Positions 34,773 through 43,639 of a DNA stretch of 64,000 bases are shown here, piece by piece. A program made the position numbers and the translations under genes. Source of the stretch: Lachnospiraceae bacterium (lineage in GTDB: Bacteria; Bacillota; Clostridia; Lachnospirales; Lachnospiraceae). The stretch covers positions 62,001-126,000 of the forward strand of contig CAJTAL010000006.1 of assembly GCA_910574285.1 (NCBI GenBank), written 5' to 3'. The notes under the pieces are model-generated. The model searched no databases, was not told the origin of the DNA, and was given only the letters and a program-made list of their open reading frames with translations. Each line of letters begins with the position of its first letter. Within the stretch, counting starts at the first letter, position 1.

Positions 34773-36537
34773 TGTAACGACTGGTAAGATCTACGGAATT
34801 AACGGACCTGTCATCTACATCAAGGGCAGGACGGAATTCAAGATGTCGGAGATGGTGTACGTAGGTGAAGAGAAGCTTGTGGGAGAAGTCATTTCCCTGG
34901 ATAAAGATATGACTACCATACAGGTCTATGAAGAGACGTCGGGGCTGCGCCCCGGCGAGATCGTGGAATCTACGGGCGCGGCGGTATCCGTGACCCTTGC
35001 TCCGGGAATCTTGAATAATATATTTGACGGAATCGAGCGCCCTCTGGAGAGAATCGCCGATGAGGGAGGCGTATTTATTACGAGAGGCGTCAGTGTGGAT
35101 TCCCTGGATATGAACAGGTTATGGGAGACTCATATCACGGTAGCAAAAGGAGAGCCGGTGCACGGCGGTACGGTGATCGCTGAGGTGCAGGAGACCCGGG
35201 CGATCTTACACAAATGTATGGTTCCGCCGGATGTGGAGGGTACGGTAGTATCCGTAGCCACGGACGGCGAATATACCATCCATGACGTACTGGTGACGGT
35301 GGAGCTTGCGGACGGCAGTACGAAGGAGCTTACCATGACCCAGCGCTGGCCCATTCGTGTGCCCAGACCGACGGCGCAGCGTTTTCCGGCCAGCGTACCG
35401 CTGGTAACAGGTCAGCGAATCCTGGATACCATGTTCCCCATCGCAAAAGGGGGAACGGCGGCGATTCCCGGCGGATTCGGAACAGGTAAGACGATGACGC
35501 AGCATCAGATCGCCAAGTGGGCTGATGCGGATATTATTATATATATCGGATGCGGCGAGCGCGGCAATGAGATGACGCAGGTTCTGGAGGAATTCTCGGA
35601 ACTGGTGGATCCAAAGACGGGAAATCCGCTGATGGATCGGACGACGTTGATTGCGAATACGTCGAATATGCCGGTTGCCGCCCGTGAGGCGTCCATCTAT
35701 ACTGGACTTACACTGGCAGAGTATTATCGGGATATGGGATACGACGTGGCGATTATGGCGGACTCTACTTCTCGGTGGGCGGAGGCGCTGCGCGAGCTTT
35801 CGGGGCGTCTGGAGGAGATGCCGGCGGAGGAAGGTTTCCCGGCTTATCTGGCGTCCAAGTTGTCCGCTTTCTATGAGCGGGCGGGCATGATGCAGACGTT
35901 AAACGGCGAGAATGGTTCCGTGTCCATCATCGGCGCGGTATCTCCTCAGGGAGGAGATTTCTCCGAGCCGGTTACACAGAATACGAAGCGGTTTGTCCGC
36001 TGCTTCTGGGGACTGGATAAGTCGCTGGCATATTCCCGGCATTTCCCGGCAATCCATTGGCTTACGAGTTACAGCGAATATCTGAACGATCTGAGCGGTT
36101 GGTATGCAGACCATGTGTCGCCGAAGTTCGTTGATTACCGTAACCGAATGATGGCGATCCTGAATCAGGAAAGCAGCCTGATGGAGATCGTGAAGCTGAT
36201 CGGAGGAGACGTGCTGCCGGACGATCAGAAACTGGTATTGGAGATCGCGAAAGTGATCCGGCTGGGATTCCTGCAGCAGAACGCGTTTCACAAGGACGAT
36301 ACCTGCGTGTCTATGGAGAAGCAGTTCCGGATGATGGATGTGATCCTTCATCTGTACCGGACGGCGAGACATTTGGTGGCTATGGGGCAGCCTATGTCTG
36401 TGCTTAAGGCGGAGGGAATCTTCGAGAAGGTTATCGCTATCAAGTATGACGTGCCGAATGATAACCTGCAGCTATTGGATCTGTATAAGAAGGATATTGA
36501 TGATTTCTACAACCGCGTGATTGAGAAGAATGCATAA
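34765..36537 (+). CDS. ntpA: V-type ATPase catalytic subunit A
   Basis: 590 aa, the ATP-hydrolysing subunit. The N-terminal beta-barrel and bulge domain precede the nucleotide domain with P-loop [11 protein letters not shown] (about residues 234-244) and the [14 protein letters not shown] and [14 protein letters not shown] blocks. TTG at 34765 follows GGGAGGTG and begins at the conserved [16 protein letters not shown]; a longer in-frame start at 34702 would run back inside subunit E. Length matches bacterial/archaeal subunit A. Confidence 0.96.
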   Translation: MDNVTTGKIYGINGPVIYIKGRTEFKMSEMVYVGEEKLVGEVISLDKDMTTIQVYEETSGLRPGEIVESTGAAVSVTLAPGILNNIFDGIERPLERIADEGGVFITRGVSVDSLDMNRLWETHITVAKGEPVHGGTVIAEVQETRAILHKCMVPPDVEGTVVSVATDGEYTIHDVLVTVELADGSTKELTMTQRWPIRVPRPTAQRFPASVPLVTGQRILDTMFPIAKGGTAAIPGGFGTGKTMTQHQIAKWADADIIIYIGCGERGNEMTQVLEEFSELVDPKTGNPLMDRTTLIANTSNMPVAAREASIYTGLTLAEYYRDMGYDVAIMADSTSRWAEALRELSGRLEEMPAEEGFPAYLASKLSAFYERAGMMQTLNGENGSVSIIGAVSPQGGDFSEPVTQNTKRFVRCFWGLDKSLAYSRHFPAIHWLTSYSEYLNDLSGWYADHVSPKFVDYRNRMMAILNQESSLMEIVKLIGGDVLPDDQKLVLEIAKVIRLGFLQQNAFHKDDTCVSMEKQFRMMDVILHLYRTARHLVAMGQPMSVLKAEGIFEKVIAIKYDVPNDNLQLLDLYKKDIDDFYNRVIEKNA

Positions 36538-36551
36538 GGAGGGAACCGTAC

Positions 36552-37964
36552 ATGGCAATAGAATATCTGGGACTCAGTAATATCAACGGACCTCTTGTAG
36601 TGCTGGAAGGACTGGAAGGTGCGTTCTTTGATGAGATCGTAGAATTTGTGGTAGACGGTAATACGAAGAAGATAGGGCGTATTATCGAATTATATGAAGA
36701 TAAGGCAATCATACAGGTGTTCGAAGGAACGGAGAATATGTCCCTTCGCAATACCCATACGAAGCTGACGGGACATCCCATGGAGGTTGCGGTATCTCCG
36801 GAGGTGCTTGGACGGACATTCAACGGAGTGGGGGTTCCCATCGACGGTCTTGGGACGATTGCAGGCGCAGAGAAGCGGGACGTCAACGGCCTGCCTCTTA
36901 ATCCGGTGCGCAGAGAGTACCCAAGGAACTATATCCGCACGGGTATCTCGGCGATCGACGGCCTGACGACGCTGATCCGCGGGCAGAAGCTTCCGATTTT
37001 CTCAGGAAACGGACTTCCTCACGACCAGTTGGCGGCGCAGATCGTAAAGCAGGCGTCCTTAGGCGGCGGGACGGATGAGAAGTTCGCGGTTGTGTTCGGG
37101 GCGATGGGCGTCAAGCACGATGTGGCGGAGTTCTTCCGCAAGACATTCGAGGAAAGCGGAGTCTCCGATCATGTGTGCATGTTCCTGAATCTGGCTAACG
37201 ATCCGGTGGTGGAACGTCTGATTACTCCGAAGGTTGCGCTTACGGTGGCGGAGTATCTGGCTTTTGAGTGTAATATGCATATATTGGTAATCCTGACGGA
37301 TATGACTTCATTTGCAGAGGCGATGCGTGAGGTGTCTTCATCTAAGGGAGAGATCCCTTCCAGAAAGGGATATCCGGGATATCTCTACAGTGAATTGGCG
37401 ACGCTCTATGAGCGCGCGGGAATCGTCGTAGGATCGAACGGGTCTGTGACACAGCTTCCGATCCTGACTATGCCGAATGATGATATCACCCATCCGATTC
37501 CTGACCTGACGGGTTATATTACCGAAGGTCAGGTTGTACTTGACCGGAATCTGCACGGCCAGGCGGTCTATCCGCCCATCAGTATCCTGCCGTCTCTGTC
37601 GCGTCTGATGAAGGACGGCATCGGGGAGGGTTATACGAGAGAAGATCATCAGGATCTTGCGAACCAGTTGTTCTCCGCTTACGCGAAGGTCGGGGAAGCA
37701 AGGAACCTGGCGTCGGTTATCGGCGAGGATGAACTGTCGCCCCTTGATAAGAAGTATCTGAAGTTCGGCGAAGAATTCGAGAAACACTATATCGGCCAGG
37801 GACCGACAGAGAACCGGTCTATCCAGGATACTCTGGATCTGGGCTGGCAATTGCTGGGATACTTGCCGAAGGAGGAGCTTGACAGGGTCGATACGAAGTT
37901 GATTGACAGATACTACCCGCGTGAGGAAGGCAAACTGCAGTTAGAAGCAGAAGAAGCGATATAA
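36552..37964 (+). CDS. ntpB: V-type ATPase subunit B
   Basis: 470 aa regulatory partner of subunit A. As expected it lacks a P-loop, showing KLPIFSGNGLPHDQLAAQI instead, and has the conserved PSRKGYPGYLYSELATLYER and SLSRLMKDGIGEG blocks. AAGGAGGG precedes the ATG, 14 nt after subunit A. Confidence 0.97.
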   Translation: MAIEYLGLSNINGPLVVLEGLEGAFFDEIVEFVVDGNTKKIGRIIELYEDKAIIQVFEGTENMSLRNTHTKLTGHPMEVAVSPEVLGRTFNGVGVPIDGLGTIAGAEKRDVNGLPLNPVRREYPRNYIRTGISAIDGLTTLIRGQKLPIFSGNGLPHDQLAAQIVKQASLGGGTDEKFAVVFGAMGVKHDVAEFFRKTFEESGVSDHVCMFLNLANDPVVERLITPKVALTVAEYLAFECNMHILVILTDMTSFAEAMREVSSSKGEIPSRKGYPGYLYSELATLYERAGIVVGSNGSVTQLPILTMPNDDITHPIPDLTGYITEGQVVLDRNLHGQAVYPPISILPSLSRLMKDGIGEGYTREDHQDLANQLFSAYAKVGEARNLASVIGEDELSPLDKKYLKFGEEFEKHYIGQGPTENRSIQDTLDLGWQLLGYLPKEELDRVDTKLIDRYYPREEGKLQLEAEEAI

Positions 37965-37997
37965 AGGGAGATGCAGGGTAGATAAGGAGGTCTGTAT

Positions 37998-38615
37998 ATG
38001 GATCCAAGAGAATTTCCAACCAAAGGAAATCTGATGCTTGCCAAGAATTCTCTGGCCCTTGCGCACCAGGGCTATGACCTTATGGATAAGAAGCGGAATA
38101 TTCTCCTGAAGGAATTGATGGAATTAATTGATGAGGCAAAGAACATACAGGAAGAGATTGATACCACATTTACCAGGGCATACGCGTGCCTGCAGCGCGC
38201 GAATATCGAACAGGGGATCAGTAAGGTGCAGGAGCTTGCGTTCACTGTTCCCATCGAGGAGTCGATCCGTATTCAGACCAGAAGTATCATGGGAACAGAG
38301 ATTCCGCATATCAAGTACGATGACAAGCAGAATCATCTGACTTATGCCTTTGGAACGACGAAGGAATCCATCGACGCCGCTAGAGAGGCGTTCCGGCAGG
38401 TGAAGCACCTGACGATCAAGCTGGCGGAAGTGGAGAATGCGGCGTATCGGCTCGCGGCAAATATAAAGAAAACGCAGAAGAGGGCGAATGCCCTTAAGAA
38501 TATAACAATTCCGATGTACAGTAATCTGGTGTATACGATCAATAACGCGCTGGAGGAGAAGGAAAGAGAAGAATTTACAAGACTCAAGGTGATTAAGCGG
38601 ATGCAGGGCAAATAG
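37998..38615 (+). CDS. ntpD: V-type ATPase subunit D
   Basis: 205 aa central rotor shaft made of two long helices; PTKGNLMLAKNSLALAHQGYDL is close to the family start (given here as the pattern at residues 6-27). Last gene of the operon; AAGGAGG precedes the ATG and a weak AT-rich terminator follows. Confidence 0.95.
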   Translation: MDPREFPTKGNLMLAKNSLALAHQGYDLMDKKRNILLKELMELIDEAKNIQEEIDTTFTRAYACLQRANIEQGISKVQELAFTVPIEESIRIQTRSIMGTEIPHIKYDDKQNHLTYAFGTTKESIDAAREAFRQVKHLTIKLAEVENAAYRLAANIKKTQKRANALKNITIPMYSNLVYTINNALEEKEREEFTRLKVIKRMQGK

Positions 38616-38618
38616 ATT

Positions 38619-38648
38619 CGAAAAATTATATTTTATATTTCGTTTTTT
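38619..38648 (+). terminator. Weak terminator after the V-ATPase operon
   Basis: CGAAA (38619-38623) with TTTCG (38638-38642), then TTTTTT. Confidence 0.5.
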
Positions 38649-38801
38649 AATACTTTTGACGGGAAGAATATATTATAATAAGCGCAAGTAAAATATAAAA
38701 AATAATTATTTACAGAATTTGCAAGATTCTGCCTTACTGAATCGTATTACATGTAAAGAAAACCAATAAACAATCAAACAATCATCGGAGGTTATAAAGC
38801 A

Positions 38802-39326
38802 ATGAAGAAAGTAGTAGTATTAGGTGCAGCCGGAATTTTAACATTGGTGATGGGAACATCAGTATTCGCGTCAGGTTCAGCGGTAGTTTCTCCAAGAAGC
38901 TATGGCACAGGCGGACTGATCGGCCATCATGTGGAGCATTTCGGCGGTCATTATAATCATGCCGGTATTCCGGGATGTGCTTATTCAGGTCAGTTTTGCT
39001 GGACTTCTGCAGGGTATTCCGTCGGAGACAGAGTAACACAGGCGCCGGCGCCGACACCGTCTGCATCAAGCGGGCAGCAGTCATCAGGCGGACAGCAGGC
39101 GGTATATACTCAGACCTATACCCCAAGCAGTTCCAGCGGATATACAAGCACCGGCAGTTATGGGGCAGGACAGGGATACGGCAGCAACTATACAGATTCA
39201 AACAGTAATGGCGTATGCGATTACTATGAGAGCGGCAACAGTTATGGATACGGCAACGGCGGTTATGGATACGGTCATGGCGGCGGACATCACGGCGGCG
39301 GACATCATGGCGGATGCCGTTGGTAA
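38802..39326 (+). CDS. Secreted Gly/His/Ser-rich protein
   Basis: 174 aa. Signal peptide (KKVVVLGAAGILTLVMG, cleavage near VFA-SG). The mature part is low-complexity: an N-terminal piece with two Cys (PGCAYSGQFC), a Ser/Gln/Gly linker, a DSNSNGVCDYYE segment that resembles a Ca2+-binding thrombospondin-3/EF-type loop, and a tail of GHGGGHHGGGHHGG type ending CRW. The His/Gly tail suggests metal binding. It precedes an ECF sigma factor and an RsgI-like protein with a similar tail, so it may be a target or sensor partner of that module. CGGAGG lies upstream of the ATG. No family recognised. Confidence 0.75.
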   Translation: MKKVVVLGAAGILTLVMGTSVFASGSAVVSPRSYGTGGLIGHHVEHFGGHYNHAGIPGCAYSGQFCWTSAGYSVGDRVTQAPAPTPSASSGQQSSGGQQAVYTQTYTPSSSSGYTSTGSYGAGQGYGSNYTDSNSNGVCDYYESGNSYGYGNGGYGYGHGGGHHGGGHHGGCRW

Positions 39327-39365
39327 GGAAGCTCTTTTTTAGATAACAGAATAGACGATCATGAG

Positions 39366-39405
39366 GGGACTATCGGAAAATCGCTATATATTTTCCGACA
39401 GTCCC
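39366..39405 (+). terminator. Terminator after the Gly/His-rich protein gene
   Basis: GGGACTATCGGAAAAT (39366-39381) pairs with ATTTTCCGACAGTCCC (39390-39405), 16 bp with one mismatch. It is followed by TTCAGTTT and lies 26 nt before the sigma factor start, so it could also attenuate that gene. Confidence 0.75.
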
Positions 39406-39431
39406 TTCAGTTTGAGGAAAGGGAATGAAGG

Positions 39432-39917
39432 ATGCGGAGTGAGGCGGAGATAAACCGCGTGGTAGATGAGTACGCGGATATGATCAAGAGAGTCTGCTTT
39501 TATCATCTGAAAAATCAGACAGATACAGAGGACGTGTTTCAGAACGTTTTCCTGAAATACATGACATATGAGGGGAGCTTTGCCGATCGGGAACATGAGA
39601 AGGCATGGCTGCTTCGTGTGTCTATCAATGCCTGCAAGGATTACCTGAAGAGTTTTTTCCGGCGGAATGTTGTTTCCTTTGAGACATTACATGAGATAGA
39701 AGCGAAAGAGCCGGAAGAGTCAAGAGGGGTTCTGGAAGCAGTTCTGTCCCTTCCGGTGAAATATAAGGATGCGATCTATCTGCATTATTACGAAGGATAT
39801 TCGGCGGCTGAGATCGGGAAGATCCTTGGAAAGAAAGAAAATACTGTCTATTCGCTGCTTTTCAGAGGGCGGGAGATGCTGAAGGAAAAGTTAGGAGGTG
39901 ATGGAATTGACAAATAA
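39432..39917 (+). CDS. ECF-type RNA polymerase sigma factor (RsgI-linked)
   Basis: 161 aa. Region 2 includes TDTEDVFQNVFLKYM near residue 35; region 4 includes YYEGYSAAEIGKILGKKENT near the C-terminus. No promoter of its own is clear after the preceding hairpin; GAGGAAAGGG lies before the start. The last codons overlap the RsgI-like gene by 11 nt, so the two are translationally coupled, as is usual for sigma/anti-sigma pairs. Confidence 0.92.
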   Translation: MRSEAEINRVVDEYADMIKRVCFYHLKNQTDTEDVFQNVFLKYMTYEGSFADREHEKAWLLRVSINACKDYLKSFFRRNVVSFETLHEIEAKEPEESRGVLEAVLSLPVKYKDAIYLHYYEGYSAAEIGKILGKKENTVYSLLFRGREMLKEKLGGDGIDK

Positions 39918-40767
39918 GATACAGGATGCATTCGGCCATATTCAGGCGGATACCCGTCTGAAAGAATCGACGAAGAGGTTTCTGAGAGAACAGAGCAGGG
40001 GGAAGTTCCGGGCGGGATATCATCCGGCTGTTAAGTATGCTGTTTCTGCCGTCTGCGTGATGCTGTTTCTGGCAGTGGGAGGCGTCGGTTATTCATGGAT
40101 ATGGACGCCGGTTTCCTATGTAAGCATAGACGTCAATCCATCTATTGAGCTGGCTTTAAACCGTTTTGACAGGGTCGTGTCCGCGGAAGCGTATAATGTA
40201 GAGGGAGAAGAGATACTGGATGGATTGCCTCTGAAATGGAAGAAGTATACGGAAGCGATTGATACAGTGATCGAATGTGAGGGGATGCAGTTGTATTTGA
40301 CGGATACTTCTCAGCTCGTTCTGACGGTGGTGGCTGATTCTGCAAATGAGGCGAAGCTGACGGAAGGTGTGAAAGCATGTACCAGCCATGTGGCGGGCGG
40401 CTGCCATAGTACGCAGGCGGATATCAATGCGGCGCCGCAGGCGCATGAAAACGGAATATCCTGCGGAAAATATAAGGCTTATCTGGAGCTATCACAATAT
40501 GACAGCTCGATCACCCTTGAGGAGTGCAGGAAAATGAGTATGGAAGAGATATGGGAGAGGATCAGGGAATACGAGGAGGACAGCGGAACCGGATCAGGTG
40601 ATATAGACAGCGGAAGTCAAGACGAGGCTGTCGGTGATATGTCAGAGACCGGGGAAGGAACAGGCTGTGAGTATGGCAGCGGCAATGGAAACGGCGGGGG
40701 AGAAATGCACAGATATGGGAATGGTTCGTCTCATCACGGGGGGCACCATGGCGGAAGGCATGAATAA
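39907..40767 (+). CDS. RsgI-like transmembrane anti-sigma protein
   Basis: 286 aa. Cytoplasmic N-terminus (about 1-45), one membrane helix (AVSAVCVMLFLAVGGVGYSW, about 47-66), then the extracellular domain opening VSYVSIDVNPSIELALNRFD, the signature of the RsgI middle domain, which in cellulosomal clostridia undergoes self-cleavage between Asn and Pro. After about residue 210 it is Glu/Ser/Gly-rich and ends in a HHGGHHGGRHE tail. TTG at 39907 is chosen because AGGAGGTGA ends 5 nt upstream. Known RsgI proteins carry carbohydrate-binding or sensor domains outside; here the sensor is the His/Gly tail. Confidence 0.85.
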   Translation: MTNKIQDAFGHIQADTRLKESTKRFLREQSRGKFRAGYHPAVKYAVSAVCVMLFLAVGGVGYSWIWTPVSYVSIDVNPSIELALNRFDRVVSAEAYNVEGEEILDGLPLKWKKYTEAIDTVIECEGMQLYLTDTSQLVLTVVADSANEAKLTEGVKACTSHVAGGCHSTQADINAAPQAHENGISCGKYKAYLELSQYDSSITLEECRKMSMEEIWERIREYEEDSGTGSGDIDSGSQDEAVGDMSETGEGTGCEYGSGNGNGGGEMHRYGNGSSHHGGHHGGRHE

Positions 40768-42112
40768 TCGTTCGTTCTATAAGAAATTCTTCTCTATCTA
40801 TATAGCCCTGGTGCTGCAGAATGTGGTGACGCTGAGTGTGAATCTGGCGGACAATATCATGCTGGGGTCGTACAGCGAGACGGCCCTTGCGGGAGTGGCT
40901 GCCGTGAACCAGATTCAGTTCGTGTATCAGCAGATTATCCTTGCCCTGGGGGACGGACTGGTGATCTTCGGAAGCCAGTACTGGGGAAAGGGGCAGACAG
41001 GACCGCTTAAGAAGATCGCCGCGTCAGCGATGCATGCCGCACTGATGGCAGGGGTTGTTCTGTTCATTCTGGTCAGCGTGTTCCCGGATAAGGCTGTGTG
41101 GATATTTACTGAAGACCGTCTGATCATAGGAGAAGGGGTGAAGTATCTTGCAGTCATCCGGTTTACCTATGTCTTCTTTGCCGTGACGCAGTTGCTTCTG
41201 GCGGCGCTTCGCAGCGTGGAAACGGTGAGGATAGCGTTTCAGTTGTCGGTTCTTACTTTTTTTGTGAACTGCGGGATTAATTATGCGCTTATATTCGGGA
41301 ACTTCGGTGCGCCGAGGCTGGGAGCGAGAGGGGCGGCGCTGGGAACGCTGACGGCGCGGGTAATCGAGTGCGGGGCGCTGGTTTTATACATATATTTTTC
41401 TTCAAAAAAGAAGCATAGTTTTGATCTTCGTTTCAGAGATTATCTGCAGTTCGATAAGACGCTTGCGAAAGACTATTTTAAGATCGTGTCGCCGATGGTG
41501 CTGGTTCAGGGCTTATGGGGGCTTAATACAGCGCTTCAGACGGTAATCCTTGGACATATGACTTCGGCGGCGATCGCGGCAAACAGCGCGTCTTCTACAT
41601 TATTTCTGGTGGTAAAGTCTGCCGCGTCCGGAGCGGCTTCCGCGGCTTCCGTCATAATCGGGAAGACGGTAGGCTGCGGGGATATCCCGAGGGTAAAAGA
41701 ATATTCGGTCAGGCTGCAGAGGATATTTGTTATGATCGGTATATTGTCCGGTATCTTTCTGTTCTTCCTGCGGATTCCGGTTCTTGGTCTTTATGACCTG
41801 AGGCCGGAGACGAAAGAGATGGCGGATTCATTTCTTATAATCCTGAGTGTCGTAAGCGTCGGGATGTCCTACCAGATGCCGACGAATGTGGGGATTATAC
41901 GAGGAGCCGGAAATGCGTTATTCGTGGTGAAGGTGGATCTGATCAGTATCTGGCTGATCGTGATGCCGCTGTCTTTCGTGATGGCATTCGTGGTAAAGGC
42001 GTCCCCGGCGGCGGTGGTATGCTGCCTGAACGCGGATCAGATCTTCAAGTGTGTGCCGGCATTCCTTATGTCGCATTATGGGAACTGGATCAGGAAGCTG
42101 ACGCGGGAATGA
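40748..42112 (+). CDS. MATE-family efflux transporter
   Basis: 454 aa with about twelve membrane helices. MATE features: SLAD-like NLADNIMLGSYSETALAGVA in helix 1-2 and the second-half repeat GLNTALQTVILGHMT. Exports drugs or metabolites against H+ or Na+; the substrate is unknown. The start is uncertain: ATG 40748 follows a GGGGGG run by 4 nt, ATG 40760 (MNNRSFYKKFF) is the more typical family start. Either overlaps the 3' end of the RsgI-like gene, so it is probably in the same transcript. Confidence 0.92.
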   Translation: MAEGMNNRSFYKKFFSIYIALVLQNVVTLSVNLADNIMLGSYSETALAGVAAVNQIQFVYQQIILALGDGLVIFGSQYWGKGQTGPLKKIAASAMHAALMAGVVLFILVSVFPDKAVWIFTEDRLIIGEGVKYLAVIRFTYVFFAVTQLLLAALRSVETVRIAFQLSVLTFFVNCGINYALIFGNFGAPRLGARGAALGTLTARVIECGALVLYIYFSSKKKHSFDLRFRDYLQFDKTLAKDYFKIVSPMVLVQGLWGLNTALQTVILGHMTSAAIAANSASSTLFLVVKSAASGAASAASVIIGKTVGCGDIPRVKEYSVRLQRIFVMIGILSGIFLFFLRIPVLGLYDLRPETKEMADSFLIILSVVSVGMSYQMPTNVGIIRGAGNALFVVKVDLISIWLIVMPLSFVMAFVVKASPAAVVCCLNADQIFKCVPAFLMSHYGNWIRKLTRE

Positions 42113-42181
42113 ATATGCACTAACATATTGCCGGAAAATGCATATAATAGGGTAGATGATTATTCTTAGGAGTGTGTGCAC

Positions 42182-42538
42182 ATGGACAATCGACTGCCTT
42201 ATTATATGACTTATCCGATGCCTCTGCTGTACGATGATGAGAGGAGCATGCGGCGGGATCTGGATTACATGAAGAGCATCTATCCCCGGACTGCGAGAAG
42301 GCTTCTTCCTTATGTGGAAGAAGAATGCGACAGGATGGAGTACGAGGGGAGTATGATGTATGATGAATATCCGGATCAGCTTCAACTGCGGCTGATGTGC
42401 CGGAGGATCTACGATCAGGCGGCGGATGATGAGGAGAATCCGGGGGAGTGGCTGATGGATCTGATCCAGGTGATGGTGTATCATGAGCTGTGCCAGAGAA
42501 GGTATGAATACAGGAACTGCCGAAAAAGATTCTATTGA
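42182..42538 (+). CDS. Small acidic protein, unknown
   Basis: 118 aa, rich in Tyr, Met, Asp, Glu and Arg (starts MDNRLPYYMTYPMPLLYDDE). No signal peptide or membrane helix. Predicted mostly helical. AGGAG lies 9 nt before the ATG (an in-frame GTG at 42176 is too close). A TATAAT lies at 42143-42148, so it may be transcribed by itself. I recognise no family; similar small proteins occur in Lachnospiraceae annotation as hypothetical, by memory only. Confidence 0.7.
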   Translation: MDNRLPYYMTYPMPLLYDDERSMRRDLDYMKSIYPRTARRLLPYVEEECDRMEYEGSMMYDEYPDQLQLRLMCRRIYDQAADDEENPGEWLMDLIQVMVYHELCQRRYEYRNCRKRFY

Positions 42539-42700
42539 CTTGACGGCGGCATATCGTATGCCGCTTTGTCAAGGGGTGGACGAATAGACGAGGATGTGGT
42601 AAAATAATCCTCGTAGTGTGGGGAGCTATAAAGAAAACTGCCTGTAAAGGCAAGATATCGGTGTATTACATGTACACTTGATATTGGGAAAGGGGAGAAG

Positions 42701-43207
42701 ATGAACCGTAATAATATTATATTCATTGGAATGCCTGCTGTGGGCAAAAGTACGATAGGCGTAATAGTCGCAAAGCGGTTGGGGTACAGATTCATTGATA
42801 CGGACATCCTGATACAGGAAGAAGAAGGAAAGCTGCTGAAAGAGATCATCAAGGAAAAAGGGATTGATGGATTTTTAGAAGTGGAAGACCGTATCAATGC
42901 GAGAGTGCAGACGAAGAGAACGGTGATCTCCCCGGGGGGGAGTGTCATATATTGCGAAAATGCAATGAGACATTATAAAGAAATCGGGAAGATCGTATAT
43001 TTGAAAGCGTCTTTTGAGACACTAAACAGACGGATCCATAATGCAAGGAGCAGAGGAATAGTCTTGAGAGAGAGTCAGTCTCTGAGGGATCTATATGATG
43101 AGAGGACTGTGCTTTTTGAAAAATACGCAGACATTACTGTCTGTGAGGATGGACTGAAATTGGAAGATACCATCCGGAAAGTCTTAGAAAAACTCGGAGC
43201 AGAGTAA
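42701..43207 (+). CDS. Shikimate-kinase-like P-loop protein
   Basis: 168 aa. P-loop GMPAVGKST (residues 10-18), shikimate-type DTD near residue 33, R in VEDRI near 62 and SPGGS near 79 (AroK has GGG). The lid reads SRGIVLRES, unlike the RPLL of authentic shikimate kinases. It thus belongs to the family but may act on another small metabolite. It is not next to other aro genes. GGAAAGGGGAG precedes the ATG. Confidence 0.82.
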   Translation: MNRNNIIFIGMPAVGKSTIGVIVAKRLGYRFIDTDILIQEEEGKLLKEIIKEKGIDGFLEVEDRINARVQTKRTVISPGGSVIYCENAMRHYKEIGKIVYLKASFETLNRRIHNARSRGIVLRESQSLRDLYDERTVLFEKYADITVCEDGLKLEDTIRKVLEKLGAE

Positions 43208-43280
43208 GTTTATCGGGGTCTGTAAGAGTGGGGATTACAGGCAAATATTACGAAAGGATTAAGTATTTCTTAAAAAATAT

Positions 43281-43308
43281 TTTACAAATTTGAAATATGT
43301 GGTATAAT
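43281..43308 (+). promoter_or_regulatory. Promoter of the repeat-bearing murA leader
   Basis: TTTACA (43281-43286), 16-bp spacer, TATAAT (43303-43308). It would give murA a leader of about 325 nt. Confidence 0.6.
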
Positions 43309-43330
43309 ATCCACGCAGGCAATGAGCTGT

Positions 43331-43440
43331 GCCAAAATCAGAAGAAACAAATCGGCTGCAGTCAGACGGATTTGTTTGTTATGATTTTGATAGGGCGAAG
43401 CCCGTGACAGAAAACGAAGTTTTCTGTTGCACAGCGAAAA
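43331..43440 (+). repeat. Hairpin repeat, copy 1 (murA leader)
   Basis: Starts GCCAAAATCAGAAGAAACAA. Contains a 21-bp stem (43333-43353 with 43369-43389, 19 of 21 paired), then GGGC-GAA-GCCC (43393-43403), then a hairpin 43404-43432 with stem GTG/CAC plus CAGAAAAC-GAA-GTTTTCTG. Copy 2 follows 5 nt later. Confidence 0.75.
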
Positions 43441-43445
43441 ATAGA

Positions 43446-43530
43446 GCCAAAATCAGAAGAAACAAATCATGATTTGATAGGGCGAAGACCATGACAGAAA
43501 ACGAAGTTTTCTGCTGCATAGTAAAAAAAT
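43446..43530 (+). repeat. Hairpin repeat, copy 2 (murA leader)
   Basis: Same start as copy 1, lacks about 25 nt of the first stem's loop and far arm, and repeats the GAA hairpin (43491-43519). The outer pairs change from GTG/CAC to ATG/CAT, so pairing is kept. The rest of 43208-43639 is AT-rich with no gene. Confidence 0.75.
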
Positions 43531-43639
43531 AAAGTTAAAATCCAGAGATTACCGAGTTTATATTTCGTAAGAAGTACAGATAATAGGATTATCATATAGA
43601 TAGATGAGAGTATTAAATAATTAGACATTGAGGTGCAAC

